Positions 54,761 to 63,632 of a stretch of 64,000 nucleotides of DNA are shown piece by piece; the first letter of the stretch is position 1, and each line of letters begins with the position of its first letter. Below the pieces are notes generated by a model. It was not told the origin of the DNA. It ran no database searches and was given only the letters and a program-made list of their open reading frames with translations. This DNA comes from Pseudomonas putida (GTDB taxonomy: Bacteria; Pseudomonadota; Gammaproteobacteria; Pseudomonadales; Pseudomonadaceae), in contig NZ_CP029693.1 in the NCBI RefSeq assembly GCF_003228315.1, positions 6,234,501 to 6,298,500 on the forward strand, in the 5' to 3' direction. The position numbers and the translations under genes are program-made.

Positions 54761-57592
54761 ATGTCCAACCGTGATATTTCCCGGCGTTCGTTCCTTCAGG
54801 GCGGGCTGGTGGCAGGTGTGAGCGTGACACTCACGCCGCTGAGCAGCCAGGCGCTGGCAGCCCTGATGGAAAACAGCGTGACCGTGCCGTCCGAGCAATG
54901 GCTTGGCAACAACGGCAAGGCGCGTGCGCGTAACGATGCATTGTCCAAGGTCTGCGGCAGCAAGGTCTTTGCCCGCGACATCCGTGCCAAGGACATGCCG
55001 GGCTGGCCGCAGCAACAGGGCCACGCCATGTTGCTCAAAACCATCAAGGCCGACCGCATCTATGACGGCTATGACCTGTCGTGGCTGGGCGCCGAGTTGC
55101 AGCCGGACCGCATCGTCACCGCCGAGGATCTGGTCAAGGACGGCATCGTCTTTCCGGAAGAGCACGCCCCCGATCCATTGTTGCCGGCCGGCAAGGTGCC
55201 GATGTTCATCGGCCATCCGGTGGCGATCCTGATCTGGAACGACTTCGAGCGTTTCCGCAAGGCCAAGGCCCAACTCAAGTTCAACGACAAGGCGATTCGT
55301 TACGGTGCCCAGGTACCGTTCTACGAAGGCGATCCCTACGGCAGCTTCCGCTACGTGCGTGTCGGCGGCGCGACCTCGGCGGACGAAGATGAATTCGCCA
55401 GCCTCAAGGATTCGATCCTGTTCCCGATGCTGCGTAACCGCCGTCCTGTGTGGAACTCGCAACCGAACCTGCACGGCAACCTGACCGAGCGCGGCCTGTT
55501 CTACGCCGAGCGCATGAAGCAGCAGATCGACACGCCGCCAGACAACTGGCTGGTGTTCGACGAGCGCTACAAGACCCCGTCGATCGAACCGGCGGCCATG
55601 GAACCGGACAACGGTAACGGCTGGTACGATCCGGCGACCAAGACCCTGCATTTTGTGGTGGCGACCCAGTGCCCGCTGGAAGCTGCGACCGAGACCGCGA
55701 AGATGATCGCTCCGTCGCGTTTCGGCCTGGCCAACCTGAACATGCACCCGGGTTACACCGTGGGTTACGGCTCCAAGGACCACAACATTTTCGTCTACTA
55801 CGCAGCCCTCGCTGCGTTGTACGGCGCCGGTGTGCCGGTGCGTCTGGCCAATGACCGCTACGAGCAGTTCCAGAGCGGCATCAAGCGTCACCCGTTCGAT
55901 ATCCGCTACCAGTTGGCGGTGGACAAGACCGATCACAGCTTCAAGATCTTCCGCGCCGAGATGAGCGTCGACGGCGGCGGACGGATCAACTACAGCGCTT
56001 CGGTGGCGGCGGTTGGCGCCACGGCTGCGCAGTCGATCTACTACATGCCGCAGAACGATCTGCAGGTCACCGCTTACCACTCCCGTGCTGTTGAAGCCGG
56101 GTCGATGCGTGGCTACGGCACCCTGCAGAGCATGGCGTCCACCGAGATGATGGTCGATGAAATCGCCGATCGCCTGGGCGTCGACGCCATCGATCTGCGT
56201 CGCAAGAACGCCCTGCGTTCGGGCATGAAAAACACCCAGGGCGCGGTCCCTGCGGGTGCCCTGCGCCTGCACGAGATTCTCGACAAGGCGGCTGTTCACG
56301 AAACCTGGAAAAACCGCGACGCCATCAAGAAGCAGCGCGAAGCGGCCGACCCGGACAACTGGTACGGCATCGGTTTCGCCATCTGCCAGAAAGACTTCGG
56401 CACCGGTTCCGAAGCACCGATGGCCAGCATCGAATTCACCGCTGAAGGGCGCATCAACCTGCGTCATATCGGCATCGAAATCGGCACCGGCATGTCTACT
56501 TCGCAAGCGATGGTTGTGGCCGATTTCCTCGGTCTGCCGGCGCACGAAGTGAAGACTGGCGAAACCGATTGGAAGGAAATGCAGCTGATCACCGGCGGCA
56601 ACCCTTACATCATGAGCCAGGCCGAACAGGATGGCTTCCTGCGCAATCCACGTTGGGTCGGCAAGATCGCGTCGGCTTCATCGGCGACCAACTCCGCCTA
56701 CTACTTCAGTCACGCCACCCGTGAAGCGGCGCGTGTGCTGTTCAACCACGGCCTGTGGCCGGCAGCGCTGGAAATCTGGCGACAAGGCCCGTACGGCGGC
56801 CAGGCCAACCCATACGTGGTGCGCCGCGAAGACGCCCATTGGGTCGACGGCAAACTAACCGCCAACGGCATGGAACCGCTGCCATTCGCAATGCTGGCCA
56901 AGCGTGCCCACGAGCGCGGCCTGGTCACTGGCGCCACCGTGCACGGTTTCAACCGCTGGAGCTGGGCCGAGGCCGAGTACAGCATCGACGGCGTGCGTGA
57001 GCGTCTGCCGCTTGATGGCCTGGCGGTCAAGTACGGCGAGGGGGCGCCGAAGGCGAAGCTGGCACAGATGACCAGCGCCGGTTTCCATCTGCTGGATCGG
57101 CAGAACATCGCCTATCCGCCAACCCAGTTGAACAACGCGGCGGTGACGTACTACAGCCCCGTGGCAACCCTGGTGGAACTCAAAGTGAACAAGGGCTCGG
57201 CGGAAGTCGAAGTGCTCAACCATCACTCGTGGGTCGAGTGCGGCCGGGTGCTGGTGCCGGAGCTGGTCAAGGGCCAGATCGAAGGCGGTACAGCCATGGG
57301 CATCGGCCATGCGCTGATGGAAGACATGCCGCTGTACGAAGGCGGTCCGGGGGAGGGTGACTGGAACTTCAACCGTTACCGTCTGCCAATGGCGCGCAAC
57401 GTGGCGGTCTGGAAGCAGACGTCTGAAATCCTGCCGCCGCTGTCCCCGAGCGACCCGTCCAAAGGCATCGCCGAGGTGGTGATGATTCCGGTGGTCGGCG
57501 CCATCGGCAACGCCGTGGCCCATGCCATCGGCAAACGTGTCCGCGACCTGCCTATCACTTCTGCACGCATCAAGGAGGCCCTCAATGGCTAA
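54761..57592 (+). CDS. Molybdenum hydroxylase large subunit with Tat signal
   Basis: This is the molybdopterin-binding subunit of a xanthine dehydrogenase/aldehyde oxidase-type enzyme, 943 residues. It begins with a twin-arginine signal (SRRSFLQGG near 8-16), so the enzyme is exported folded. Motifs include NGWYDPATKTLHFVVATQCPLEAATE near 290, GGGRINYSASVAAVG near 408, SMRGYGTLQSMASTEMMVDEIADRL near 450 and the C-terminal KGIAEVV with the catalytic-type Glu near residue 905. Relatives include isoquinoline 1-oxidoreductase and aldehyde oxidases, but the substrate cannot be read. It overlaps the 2Fe-2S gene by 8 bp and is followed by a cytochrome c gene, so electrons probably go to the respiratory chain. 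Confidence 0.88.
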   Translation: MSNRDISRRSFLQGGLVAGVSVTLTPLSSQALAALMENSVTVPSEQWLGNNGKARARNDALSKVCGSKVFARDIRAKDMPGWPQQQGHAMLLKTIKADRIYDGYDLSWLGAELQPDRIVTAEDLVKDGIVFPEEHAPDPLLPAGKVPMFIGHPVAILIWNDFERFRKAKAQLKFNDKAIRYGAQVPFYEGDPYGSFRYVRVGGATSADEDEFASLKDSILFPMLRNRRPVWNSQPNLHGNLTERGLFYAERMKQQIDTPPDNWLVFDERYKTPSIEPAAMEPDNGNGWYDPATKTLHFVVATQCPLEAATETAKMIAPSRFGLANLNMHPGYTVGYGSKDHNIFVYYAALAALYGAGVPVRLANDRYEQFQSGIKRHPFDIRYQLAVDKTDHSFKIFRAEMSVDGGGRINYSASVAAVGATAAQSIYYMPQNDLQVTAYHSRAVEAGSMRGYGTLQSMASTEMMVDEIADRLGVDAIDLRRKNALRSGMKNTQGAVPAGALRLHEILDKAAVHETWKNRDAIKKQREAADPDNWYGIGFAICQKDFGTGSEAPMASIEFTAEGRINLRHIGIEIGTGMSTSQAMVVADFLGLPAHEVKTGETDWKEMQLITGGNPYIMSQAEQDGFLRNPRWVGKIASASSATNSAYYFSHATREAARVLFNHGLWPAALEIWRQGPYGGQANPYVVRREDAHWVDGKLTANGMEPLPFAMLAKRAHERGLVTGATVHGFNRWSWAEAEYSIDGVRERLPLDGLAVKYGEGAPKAKLAQMTSAGFHLLDRQNIAYPPTQLNNAAVTYYSPVATLVELKVNKGSAEVEVLNHHSWVECGRVLVPELVKGQIEGGTAMGIGHALMEDMPLYEGGPGEGDWNFNRYRLPMARNVAVWKQTSEILPPLSPSDPSKGIAEVVMIPVVGAIGNAVAHAIGKRVRDLPITSARIKEALNG

Positions 57593-58124
57593 CCGTCCGC
57601 TTCAACTGACCCTCAACGGTCAAACCGTCGGCCCGGTGGACATCCCTGATGACCTGCCGATGATCGACTACCTTCACGAATACAAGAATCTCACCGGTTC
57701 TCGCCTGGGCTGCGGCCAGGGCATCTGCCACGCCTGCGTGGTGATCGTCGATAACCCGGACGGCACCAGCGAAGAAGTGCGCACCTGCATCACCGGCGCA
57801 CACTATTTCGAAGGCAAGAAAGTACGGACCATCGAAGGCCACGCCACCCGTGACGAGCAGGGCAAGGTCACCGAGTTGAACCCGATCCAGCAACGCTTCG
57901 TCGACGAATTTGCCTTCCAGTGCAGCTACTGCGCCCCGGGTTTTGTCAACGCTGCGACCGTGCTGGTGGAAAAACTGAAGCGTCAGCCGATCGTCAAGAG
58001 CCAGCTGGAAAAAGTCATCGAGGACAGCCTCGGTCACCACATCTGCCGTTGCACCGGTTACGTGCGTTACTACAACGCGACGCGCAACGTGCTGACGGAT
58101 CTCGGCCTGGTCAAGGAAGGTTAA
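57585..58124 (+). CDS. 2Fe-2S subunit of the molybdenum hydroxylase
   Basis: This 179-residue small subunit carries two 2Fe-2S clusters. The N-terminal plant ferredoxin-type cluster has Cys residues in LGCGQGICHACVV and in RTCIT. The second, alpha-helical cluster is in FQCSYCAPGF and HHICRCTGYVRYY. This is the standard layout of the aldehyde oxidase family. The ATG at 57585 is 8 bp inside the end of the Mo gene and has a GGAGG ribosome site. It lacks a signal peptide and would be exported with the Tat-bearing large subunit. The cytochrome gene begins 2 bp later. Confidence 0.95.
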   Translation: MANRPLQLTLNGQTVGPVDIPDDLPMIDYLHEYKNLTGSRLGCGQGICHACVVIVDNPDGTSEEVRTCITGAHYFEGKKVRTIEGHATRDEQGKVTELNPIQQRFVDEFAFQCSYCAPGFVNAATVLVEKLKRQPIVKSQLEKVIEDSLGHHICRCTGYVRYYNATRNVLTDLGLVKEG

Positions 58125-58126
58125 GC

Positions 58127-59362
58127 ATGAAGCATCTATTGACCCGCCTGGCATTGGCGGTTGGTTTGGCTGCGCCGGTGTTGCTGGCGCAGGCGGATGA
58201 TCAGGTCAAACGCGGTGAATACCTCGCTCGCGCCGCCGACTGCATGGCCTGCCATACCGCACCGGGTGGCGCGCCCTTTGCGGGTGGGCTGCCGATCGTC
58301 TCGCCCTTCGGCACGATCTACGGCACCAACATCACCCCGAGCAAAGAGCACGGCATCGGCCTGTACAGCGATGACGAATTCTTCGCTGCGTTGACCGAGG
58401 GTAAGCGTCGCGACGGCGCCAACCTGTACCCGGCGATGCCGTACACCTCGTATCACCTGATGCCCCGTGAGGATTCAGACGCGATTCATGCGTACCTGAA
58501 AACCTTCGAGCCTATCGAGCGTGCGGCACCGGTGACCAGTCTGAGCTTCCCGTTCAACGTGCGTCCGGGCCTGATCGCCTGGAACATGATGTACGGCAAG
58601 GACGTGAAATTGACGCCGACCGAAGGCAAGAGCGAAGCCTTCAAGCGCGGCCAATACATGGTCGATGTGCTCGGGCACTGCGGCGAATGCCACACGCCAC
58701 GCAATGTCACTGGCGCGATGCAGCAGGACAAACGCCTGACCGGTGGCCTGCTCAACGGTTACCTGGCGCCGAGCCTGCTGGCCACTGACCTGGCGGCTCG
58801 CGGCTGGAATCATCAGGACCTGAGCGCGTTCCTCAAGCACGGCATGAGCGCCCAGGGCACGATGTTCAACGAGATGTTCCCGGTGTTCCACAACAGCACC
58901 CAGGGCTTGAACGATGCCGATCTGGCGGCCATGGCCACCTTCCTGCTGGGCGATCAGCCACCGGCGGCGAAAGTGTTGACCGACGTGCCGTTGGACAAGC
59001 TCAGTGCCAGTGCCCAGCGCGGCCGTCAGGAATATTTGAATGTCTGTGCTGGCTGCCATGCGCCTGAAGGCGAGGGCAAGCCGCACATCGCCGTGGCCAT
59101 GCGCGGCAACACCACGCTGCGCCTGGAAGATCCGCGCAACCTGGTTCGGGTGATCGATGACGGTATCGGCGAGCAGAAGTTTGCCGGATTCGAACACATG
59201 CAACCGATGCCGGGTTTCGCCGAGAAGCTCAGCCACGAGCAACTGACCGACCTGTTGAACTACCTGCGTCAGGGCTGGGGCGGTCAATCGGGTGATCTGG
59301 CGGTGAATGACGTGCAGAAGCTGCGGGCCGATGCGCCGCCGCTCGAGCACAAGGCGCACTGA
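58127..59362 (+). CDS. Triheme c-type cytochrome of the molybdenum hydroxylase
   Basis: This exported cytochrome takes electrons from the Fe-S subunit. The 411-residue product has a signal peptide (about 1-23, cut after AQA) and three CxxCH heme sites: CMACH near residue 40, CGECH near 186 and CAGCH near 307. The spacing gives three cytochrome c domains as in the membrane-bound alcohol and aldehyde dehydrogenase cytochromes. It starts 2 bp after the 2Fe-2S gene, so it belongs to the same operon. Methionine ligands for each heme were not traced. Confidence 0.93.
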   Translation: MKHLLTRLALAVGLAAPVLLAQADDQVKRGEYLARAADCMACHTAPGGAPFAGGLPIVSPFGTIYGTNITPSKEHGIGLYSDDEFFAALTEGKRRDGANLYPAMPYTSYHLMPREDSDAIHAYLKTFEPIERAAPVTSLSFPFNVRPGLIAWNMMYGKDVKLTPTEGKSEAFKRGQYMVDVLGHCGECHTPRNVTGAMQQDKRLTGGLLNGYLAPSLLATDLAARGWNHQDLSAFLKHGMSAQGTMFNEMFPVFHNSTQGLNDADLAAMATFLLGDQPPAAKVLTDVPLDKLSASAQRGRQEYLNVCAGCHAPEGEGKPHIAVAMRGNTTLRLEDPRNLVRVIDDGIGEQKFAGFEHMQPMPGFAEKLSHEQLTDLLNYLRQGWGGQSGDLAVNDVQKLRADAPPLEHKAH

Positions 59363-59363
59363 C

Positions 59364-60335
59364 ATGCAGCATCTGGATCTGCAGGTGGTGCGCCGGGCGC
59401 TGGAATGGTCGGCGGCCGGACAGCGCCTCTGGCTGTGCACCGTGCTCGCCACTTACGGCTCGGCGCCCCGAGCGCCGGGTTCGTTGCTGGTGGTCAACGA
59501 CGCTGGACAGTGGATCGGTTCGTTGTCCGGCGGCTGTGTCGAGGAAGACTTCCTCGAGCGCGTCGCCGAAGGTGCCTTCGAGCAAGCAGTCAGCGTTGTG
59601 CGCTACGGCGAAGGCGATGATCCTCGCTCGAGGGTGAGTCTGCCCTGTGGTGGCGTGCTGGATGTGCTGGTCGAAAAACTCGAGCCCGATTGCGACGTGC
59701 AGGCGCATTTGCACGAACTGGAGTCGGCGCTGTTGGGCCGACGCCGGTTGATCCGGGAAGTGGATCTGGCCAGTGGTGTTCGCAGTTTGTTTGACGATCG
59801 CGAGCAGGGCATACGTGTCGAGCGCGAAATCGATCGGGTTCGGTTGCGCATTGGTGCCGCTCAGCGCCTGCTGCTGGCCGGCTATTCCAGCGTGGCCCAG
59901 GCCTGCGCTGAGTTTGCCGTGGGGTTGGGCTTTGAAGTGATTCTCTGCGATCCACGGGACGAAGTGCTGGAAGGCGTCGTGCTGGAGAACGTGGAGATTC
60001 GGCGCCAACTGCCTTCGGTGTTCATCGCCGATGGCGGCTGCCACCGAGACACGGCGGTAGTCGCCTTGACCCATGATCCGCGTATTGATGATCTGGCAAT
60101 GATGGAAGCGGTGCGTACCGAAGCGTTCTACATCGGTGTGATGGGCTCGGTGCAGACTTCGCAGAAGCGCTTCGAACGCTTGCGGCGTATTGGCGGTTTG
60201 GGGGAGGGAGAGTTGGCGCGGATTCATGCGCCAATCGGTCTGAACCTGGGCAGCAAGACGCCGGCGGAAATTGCCTTGGCAGTGCTCGCTGATATTTTGC
60301 GGATTCGTAGCGGTATCGCGCGGGACAAAATGTGA
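59364..60335 (+). CDS. XdhC/CoxI-family molybdenum cofactor maturation factor
   Basis: XdhC-type proteins bind the molybdenum cofactor and insert it, with its terminal sulfur, into xanthine dehydrogenase-like enzymes. The 323 residues show the N-terminal XdhC_CoxI motif (APRAPGSLLVVNDAGQWIGSLSGGCVEEDFL, about 31-60) and the C-terminal NAD-binding-like XdhC_C domain (LLLAGYSSVAQACAEFAVGLGFEVILCDPR, about 165-195, and the IGVMGS segment near 255). It begins 1 bp after the cytochrome stop. Its presence in the operon supports a Mo enzyme of the hydroxylase class. A convergent terminator (60350-60375) follows. Confidence 0.93.
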   Translation: MQHLDLQVVRRALEWSAAGQRLWLCTVLATYGSAPRAPGSLLVVNDAGQWIGSLSGGCVEEDFLERVAEGAFEQAVSVVRYGEGDDPRSRVSLPCGGVLDVLVEKLEPDCDVQAHLHELESALLGRRRLIREVDLASGVRSLFDDREQGIRVEREIDRVRLRIGAAQRLLLAGYSSVAQACAEFAVGLGFEVILCDPRDEVLEGVVLENVEIRRQLPSVFIADGGCHRDTAVVALTHDPRIDDLAMMEAVRTEAFYIGVMGSVQTSQKRFERLRRIGGLGEGELARIHAPIGLNLGSKTPAEIALAVLADILRIRSGIARDKM

Positions 60336-60349
60336 TTCATTGCTGAATG

Positions 60350-60375
60350 AAAAGGGCCGCTCTAGCGGCCCTTTT
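60350..60375. terminator. Bidirectional terminator
   Basis: The stem AAAAGGGCCGC/GCGGCCCTTTT lies between the XdhC gene and the convergent oxidase gene. Confidence 0.9.
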
Positions 60376-60387
60376 CACATCTATCGA

Positions 60388-61671
60388 TCAATAGCCGAAC
60401 TTGTCCCGCAATCCGTAATACCAGGCACCCAACGCCGCAAACGGCGTGCGCAGCAACTGGCCACCAGGGAACGGATAGTGGGGCAGGTCGGCAAACGCGT
60501 CGAAACGCTCGGCCTGGCCGCGCAGTGCTTCGGCCAGCACCTTGCCCGCCAGATGCGTGTACGTCACACCGTGGCCGCTGCAACCCTGGGAGTAGTAAAT
60601 GTTGTCGCCCAGGCGCCCGACTTGCGGCAGGCGCGACAGAGTCAGCAGGAAATTGCCGGTCCAGGCGTAATCGATCTTCACGTCCTTGAGTTGTGGGAAG
60701 GCCTTGAGCATCTTCGGCCGAATAATCGCCTCGATGTTCGCCGGATCCCGCGCGCCATAAACCACGCCGCCACCGAAAATCAGGCGCTTGTCGCCACTGA
60801 GGCGGTAGTAGTCGAGCAAATAGTTGCAGTCCTCGACACAGTAATCCTGAGGCAGCAGGCTCTTGGCCAGTGCATCGCCCAACGGTTCGGTGGTGATGAC
60901 CTGAGTGCCGCACGGCATCGACTTGGCCGCCAGCTCCGGCACCAGATTGCCCAGGTAGGCATTGCCCGCCACGATGATGAATTTCGCCCGGACCTTGCCT
61001 TGTGGTGTGTGCACCACCGGATTGGCGCCACGCTCGATACGCATGGCGGGTGATTGCTCATAAATCGTGCCGCCCAGCGACTCGACAGCCGCGGCCTCAC
61101 CCAGCGCCAGATTGAGCGGGTGGATATGGCCGCCACTCATGTCGAGCATGCCGCCGACGTATTGATCGCAAGCCACCACTTCGCGGATGCGTCGCTCGTC
61201 CAGCAACTCGAGCTGCGTATGGCCGAAACGCTCCCACAGGCGTTTCTGGGACTCCAGGTGGCCCATCTGCTTGGCGGTGATCGCGGCAAATACACCGCCG
61301 TTCTTCAGGTCGCACTGGATGTTGTACTTCGCGACCCGCTCACGAATGATCCGTCCGCCCTCGAACGCCATCTGCCCCAGCAATTGCGCTTGCTTGGGAC
61401 CGACACTGCGCTCGATCACGTCGATATCGCGGCTGTAGCTGTTGACGATCTGACCGCCATTGCGTCCCGACGCGCCGAAACCGACTTTCGCAGCTTCCAG
61501 TACCGTGACCTTGAAACCGCTCTCCAGCAAAAACAGGGCAGAGGACAAGCCGGTATAGCCGGCGCCGATGACACAAACATCAGTCTCAACGTCATCCTGC
61601 AAAGCCGGGCGCGGTGGTACCGCATTGGCCGATGCGGCGTAGTAGGACTCTGGGTAGGGGGTGCTTGCCAT
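60388..61671 (-). CDS. FAD-dependent amine oxidase (PuuB-like)
   Basis: This enzyme of the D-amino-acid oxidase (DAO) family resembles gamma-glutamylputrescine oxidase, which feeds the putrescine degradation route. The 427 residues have the FAD Rossmann motif VCVIGAGYTGLSSALFLLESG at about 32-52 and the signature GASGRNGGQIVNSYSR near 65-80, as in PuuB. WTGNFLLTLSRLPQVGRL near 340 and YSQGCSGHGVTYTHLAGKVLAEALRG near 362-387 complete the substrate half. The substrate is inferred from overall likeness; no glutamyl-putrescine synthetase or dehydrogenase gene is next to it. It is convergent with the XdhC gene. Confidence 0.8.
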   Translation of the reverse strand: MASTPYPESYYAASANAVPPRPALQDDVETDVCVIGAGYTGLSSALFLLESGFKVTVLEAAKVGFGASGRNGGQIVNSYSRDIDVIERSVGPKQAQLLGQMAFEGGRIIRERVAKYNIQCDLKNGGVFAAITAKQMGHLESQKRLWERFGHTQLELLDERRIREVVACDQYVGGMLDMSGGHIHPLNLALGEAAAVESLGGTIYEQSPAMRIERGANPVVHTPQGKVRAKFIIVAGNAYLGNLVPELAAKSMPCGTQVITTEPLGDALAKSLLPQDYCVEDCNYLLDYYRLSGDKRLIFGGGVVYGARDPANIEAIIRPKMLKAFPQLKDVKIDYAWTGNFLLTLSRLPQVGRLGDNIYYSQGCSGHGVTYTHLAGKVLAEALRGQAERFDAFADLPHYPFPGGQLLRTPFAALGAWYYGLRDKFGY

Positions 61672-61813
61672 CCTGCTGCCTCTGTTTAATATATTTTACG
61701 AGTGCATCGATCCTACTCGAGTTAAAAAAACACCGCCAGCCATCGCAAAATCTTCTTTGCAGCGTCGAAATTAAATATTTTGCATATTCATAGGGTTAGC
61801 GTGAAAAAAGGTG

Positions 61814-61841
61814 TTGACACCCCTACGCAAATCCGTAGAAT
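61814..61841 (+). promoter_or_regulatory. Promoter of tRNA-Val (GAC)
   Basis: TTGACA (61814-61819) and TAGAAT (61836-61841), 16 bp apart, lie 13 bp before the tRNA. Confidence 0.75.
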
Positions 61842-61854
61842 GCCGCCTCACAGC

Positions 61855-61931
61855 AGGCACGTAGCTCAGTTGGTTAGAGCACCACCTTGACATGGTGGGG
61901 GTCGTTGGTTCGAGTCCAATCGCGCCTACCA
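61855..61931 (+). tRNA. tRNA-Val (GAC), integration site
   Basis: A 77-nt cloverleaf with encoded CCA. The stem CCACC/GGTGG encloses TTGACAT, giving anticodon GAC. The 3' half would be the attachment core of the integrated element to the right. Confidence 0.96.
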
Positions 61932-61961
61932 AACAAAATCCGCTCTGCTGGGCGGTCTAGA

Positions 61962-61990
61962 GGGGTCACCGGAAACGGTGACCCCTTTTT
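61962..61990 (+). terminator. Terminator after tRNA-Val
   Basis: The stem GGGGTCACCG/CGGTGACCCC with loop GAAA and T5 keeps the tRNA transcript away from the integrase gene. Confidence 0.92.
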
Positions 61991-62001
61991 GCTTTCTGCG
62001 A

Positions 62002-62033
62002 TTTGCAAAACTTTTGCAAAACTTTTGCAAAAC
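62002..62033. repeat. Three 11-bp direct repeats beside the integrase
   Basis: TTTGCAAAAC occurs at 62002, 62013 and 62024, in perfect 11-bp phase, between the tRNA terminator and the integrase stop. Such repeats with helical phase are typical of integrase or excisionase arm sites of att regions. Confidence 0.75.
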
Positions 62034-62040
62034 CCCCACC

Positions 62041-63177
62041 TCAAAACGCCAAATCGGCGCCCACCTCCTGGTACTCGATTTCCTTTTCGTCGTGCCCCTC
62101 CTGATAGTGTTTCGTCATCTTCTCGTCTGCGTGGCCCATCAGTGCCTGGATATATTCCGTCGGGAAATTCTGCTGCTCGTAGAGCCATGAACCTAAAGCG
62201 CGGATCTCGTGAAAAGTGGGGCGCTCACCCTTCGGCACTTGGTCGTAGGCGTGCGCGGCGTCCCTCGCCTTGCTGAACTCCTTGGTCAGGTAGTCCGGTG
62301 TCACTGACGTCCAGTGGTCTTTTGCGTCGATCTGTTCTCGACGCCTGGCCTTTGGCTTGTAGTGGATCAGGTACGGCGATGCGATTGGCGAGCGCAGGCA
62401 CTCACCGACAACTTCACGCAACGCCGCGCCCATGGTGATCTTCAAGTGGATCGGGTTGTCGTAGCCTTGCGTCTTCCCGGGCGAGACTGTCAGCGTGTTC
62501 TTGTCCATGTCGGCGGCTGACTTCAGCCAGGTAACGATATCCTCCCGGCGCTGAAGGCTGACCAAGGCCAGACGGATGGCTCGTTTCAGCCACGGTGGCG
62601 TGGTGGCGGCATCGATGATCTTCTTCAGCCCCTCCAGCGTGTGGCGCTGGCGCTTTTTCTCTGCCTCCTTCTTCACCAGCGTCAACTCGGCGTTGTTACG
62701 CTCGGCCAGGCCCTTGGCCACTGCGAACGCAAAGATCTGCACCCACAGCCCGCGGTGCTTCGTGTAGGCGTTGTTGCTGAATTGGTCGAGGTATTCGGCC
62801 ATGGCCAGAACATCCAGTTGCCCGATGAGCCGATCGCCCAAGTCCTGCCGGTACCGCTCAAGCTTGAATTTGATTTCTTCCAGGGTGCGCGCGGCGTAGC
62901 CCTTGTCGACCAGCCATTCGTCCTCGAAGCGCTGCAGCAGGTTGCTCACGATCGGCAGTCGATCGCCGGTCAGCGCCGCGAGTAGCGAGCCATCGTCCAC
63001 CACCAACTCCGCAAACTTCAGGTTCGCAGCCCTGGCTAGCTTGATTGCTTCCTCCAATGGGCGATTGATGCTGGTCATCACGCCGGTGATGGGGTTGCGG
63101 TACCGCCAATACTTACCGTTCGGGTAAAGATTCGGCGGCAGCTTTTTGTTTTTGAGCGTACGCGGCCGGGCTGCCAT
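62041..63177 (-). CDS. int: Tyrosine site-specific integrase
   Basis: This enzyme integrates and excises the element at tRNA-Val. The 378-residue product has an N-terminal arm-binding domain (about 1-60), a SAM-like core-binding domain (about 75-170) and the catalytic domain: Arg in SLQRREDIVTWL near 206, HEIRALGSWLY near 323 (HxxR) and GHADEKMTKHYQ near 345 (His and the nucleophilic Tyr). The start overlaps the stop of the excisionase gene in TGATG. The gene reads toward the tRNA, as is usual for integrases that use a tRNA attachment site. Its lambda-type domain layout fits a temperate phage or island. Confidence 0.95.
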   Translation of the reverse strand: MAARPRTLKNKKLPPNLYPNGKYWRYRNPITGVMTSINRPLEEAIKLARAANLKFAELVVDDGSLLAALTGDRLPIVSNLLQRFEDEWLVDKGYAARTLEEIKFKLERYRQDLGDRLIGQLDVLAMAEYLDQFSNNAYTKHRGLWVQIFAFAVAKGLAERNNAELTLVKKEAEKKRQRHTLEGLKKIIDAATTPPWLKRAIRLALVSLQRREDIVTWLKSAADMDKNTLTVSPGKTQGYDNPIHLKITMGAALREVVGECLRSPIASPYLIHYKPKARRREQIDAKDHWTSVTPDYLTKEFSKARDAAHAYDQVPKGERPTFHEIRALGSWLYEQQNFPTEYIQALMGHADEKMTKHYQEGHDEKEIEYQEVGADLAF

Positions 63178-63410
63178 CAGCCGATCTCCAGCATTTTGGC
63201 CAGCAGCGGGTCATCCGACCCCATGATTGCTGCCTGCACATCGACGAAATACATCCCGCCCTTTACCTCTCCGATCACTTCGCCTTCCTCAATCCATTTT
63301 TTCAACTGCTGCAGGCTGGGCTTACCGCCGATGTACCGCAGCTTCCTGTATTCGCCTGCCTCCATGAGGCGCGGCAACTTGACCGTAATCTGGGCCAAAA
63401 CTTTTGCCAT
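63177..63410 (-). CDS. xis: Excisionase-like protein
   Basis: This 77-residue protein probably directs the integrase toward excision. It is basic at its start, with a helix-turn-helix-like stretch GGKPSLQQLKKWIEEGEVIGEVKGGMYFVDV near 28-58, the winged-helix pattern of excisionases. Its stop overlaps the integrase start (TGATG), so both are made together. Identification rests on size, position and this motif, not on catalytic residues. Confidence 0.75.
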   Translation of the reverse strand: MAKVLAQITVKLPRLMEAGEYRKLRYIGGKPSLQQLKKWIEEGEVIGEVKGGMYFVDVQAAIMGSDDPLLAKMLEIG

Positions 63411-63444
63411 GATGATGCTCCGCGCCGGGTGTCGGCAGAAGGTT

Positions 63445-63600
63445 TCAATGAATGGTCACGCTGTCCTGCCCTGGGGCGATCGCGCGAGCCTGTTGTTCGG
63501 TGCGTCGGCAGATGTGTTGGATCTTTCCGCCGCAGTCGGCGATGACCCACCAGAAGCCGCCGAAGCGGTGCGGGCCCTTGATGATCTTCGTGATGGTCAT
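63445..63600 (-). CDS. Small phage protein upstream of xis
   Basis: This encodes 51 residues from an ATG at 63600 with AAGGAAG about 8 bp upstream; the frame runs to 63648 without a better start. The sequence has IADCGGKIQHIC, with two Cys and one His that might bind metal, and is otherwise unremarkable. It lies 34 bp before the excisionase on the same strand and so probably belongs to the integration operon. The function is unknown. Confidence 0.5.
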   Translation of the reverse strand: MTITKIIKGPHRFGGFWWVIADCGGKIQHICRRTEQQARAIAPGQDSVTIH

Positions 63601-63632
63601 GGCGCACTTCCTTGCCTTGGTGACAGAGAGAT

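Noticed and set aside
54644..56545. 633-codon minus-strand frame
   Set aside because: Antisense to the Mo-enzyme subunit, with no family motifs.
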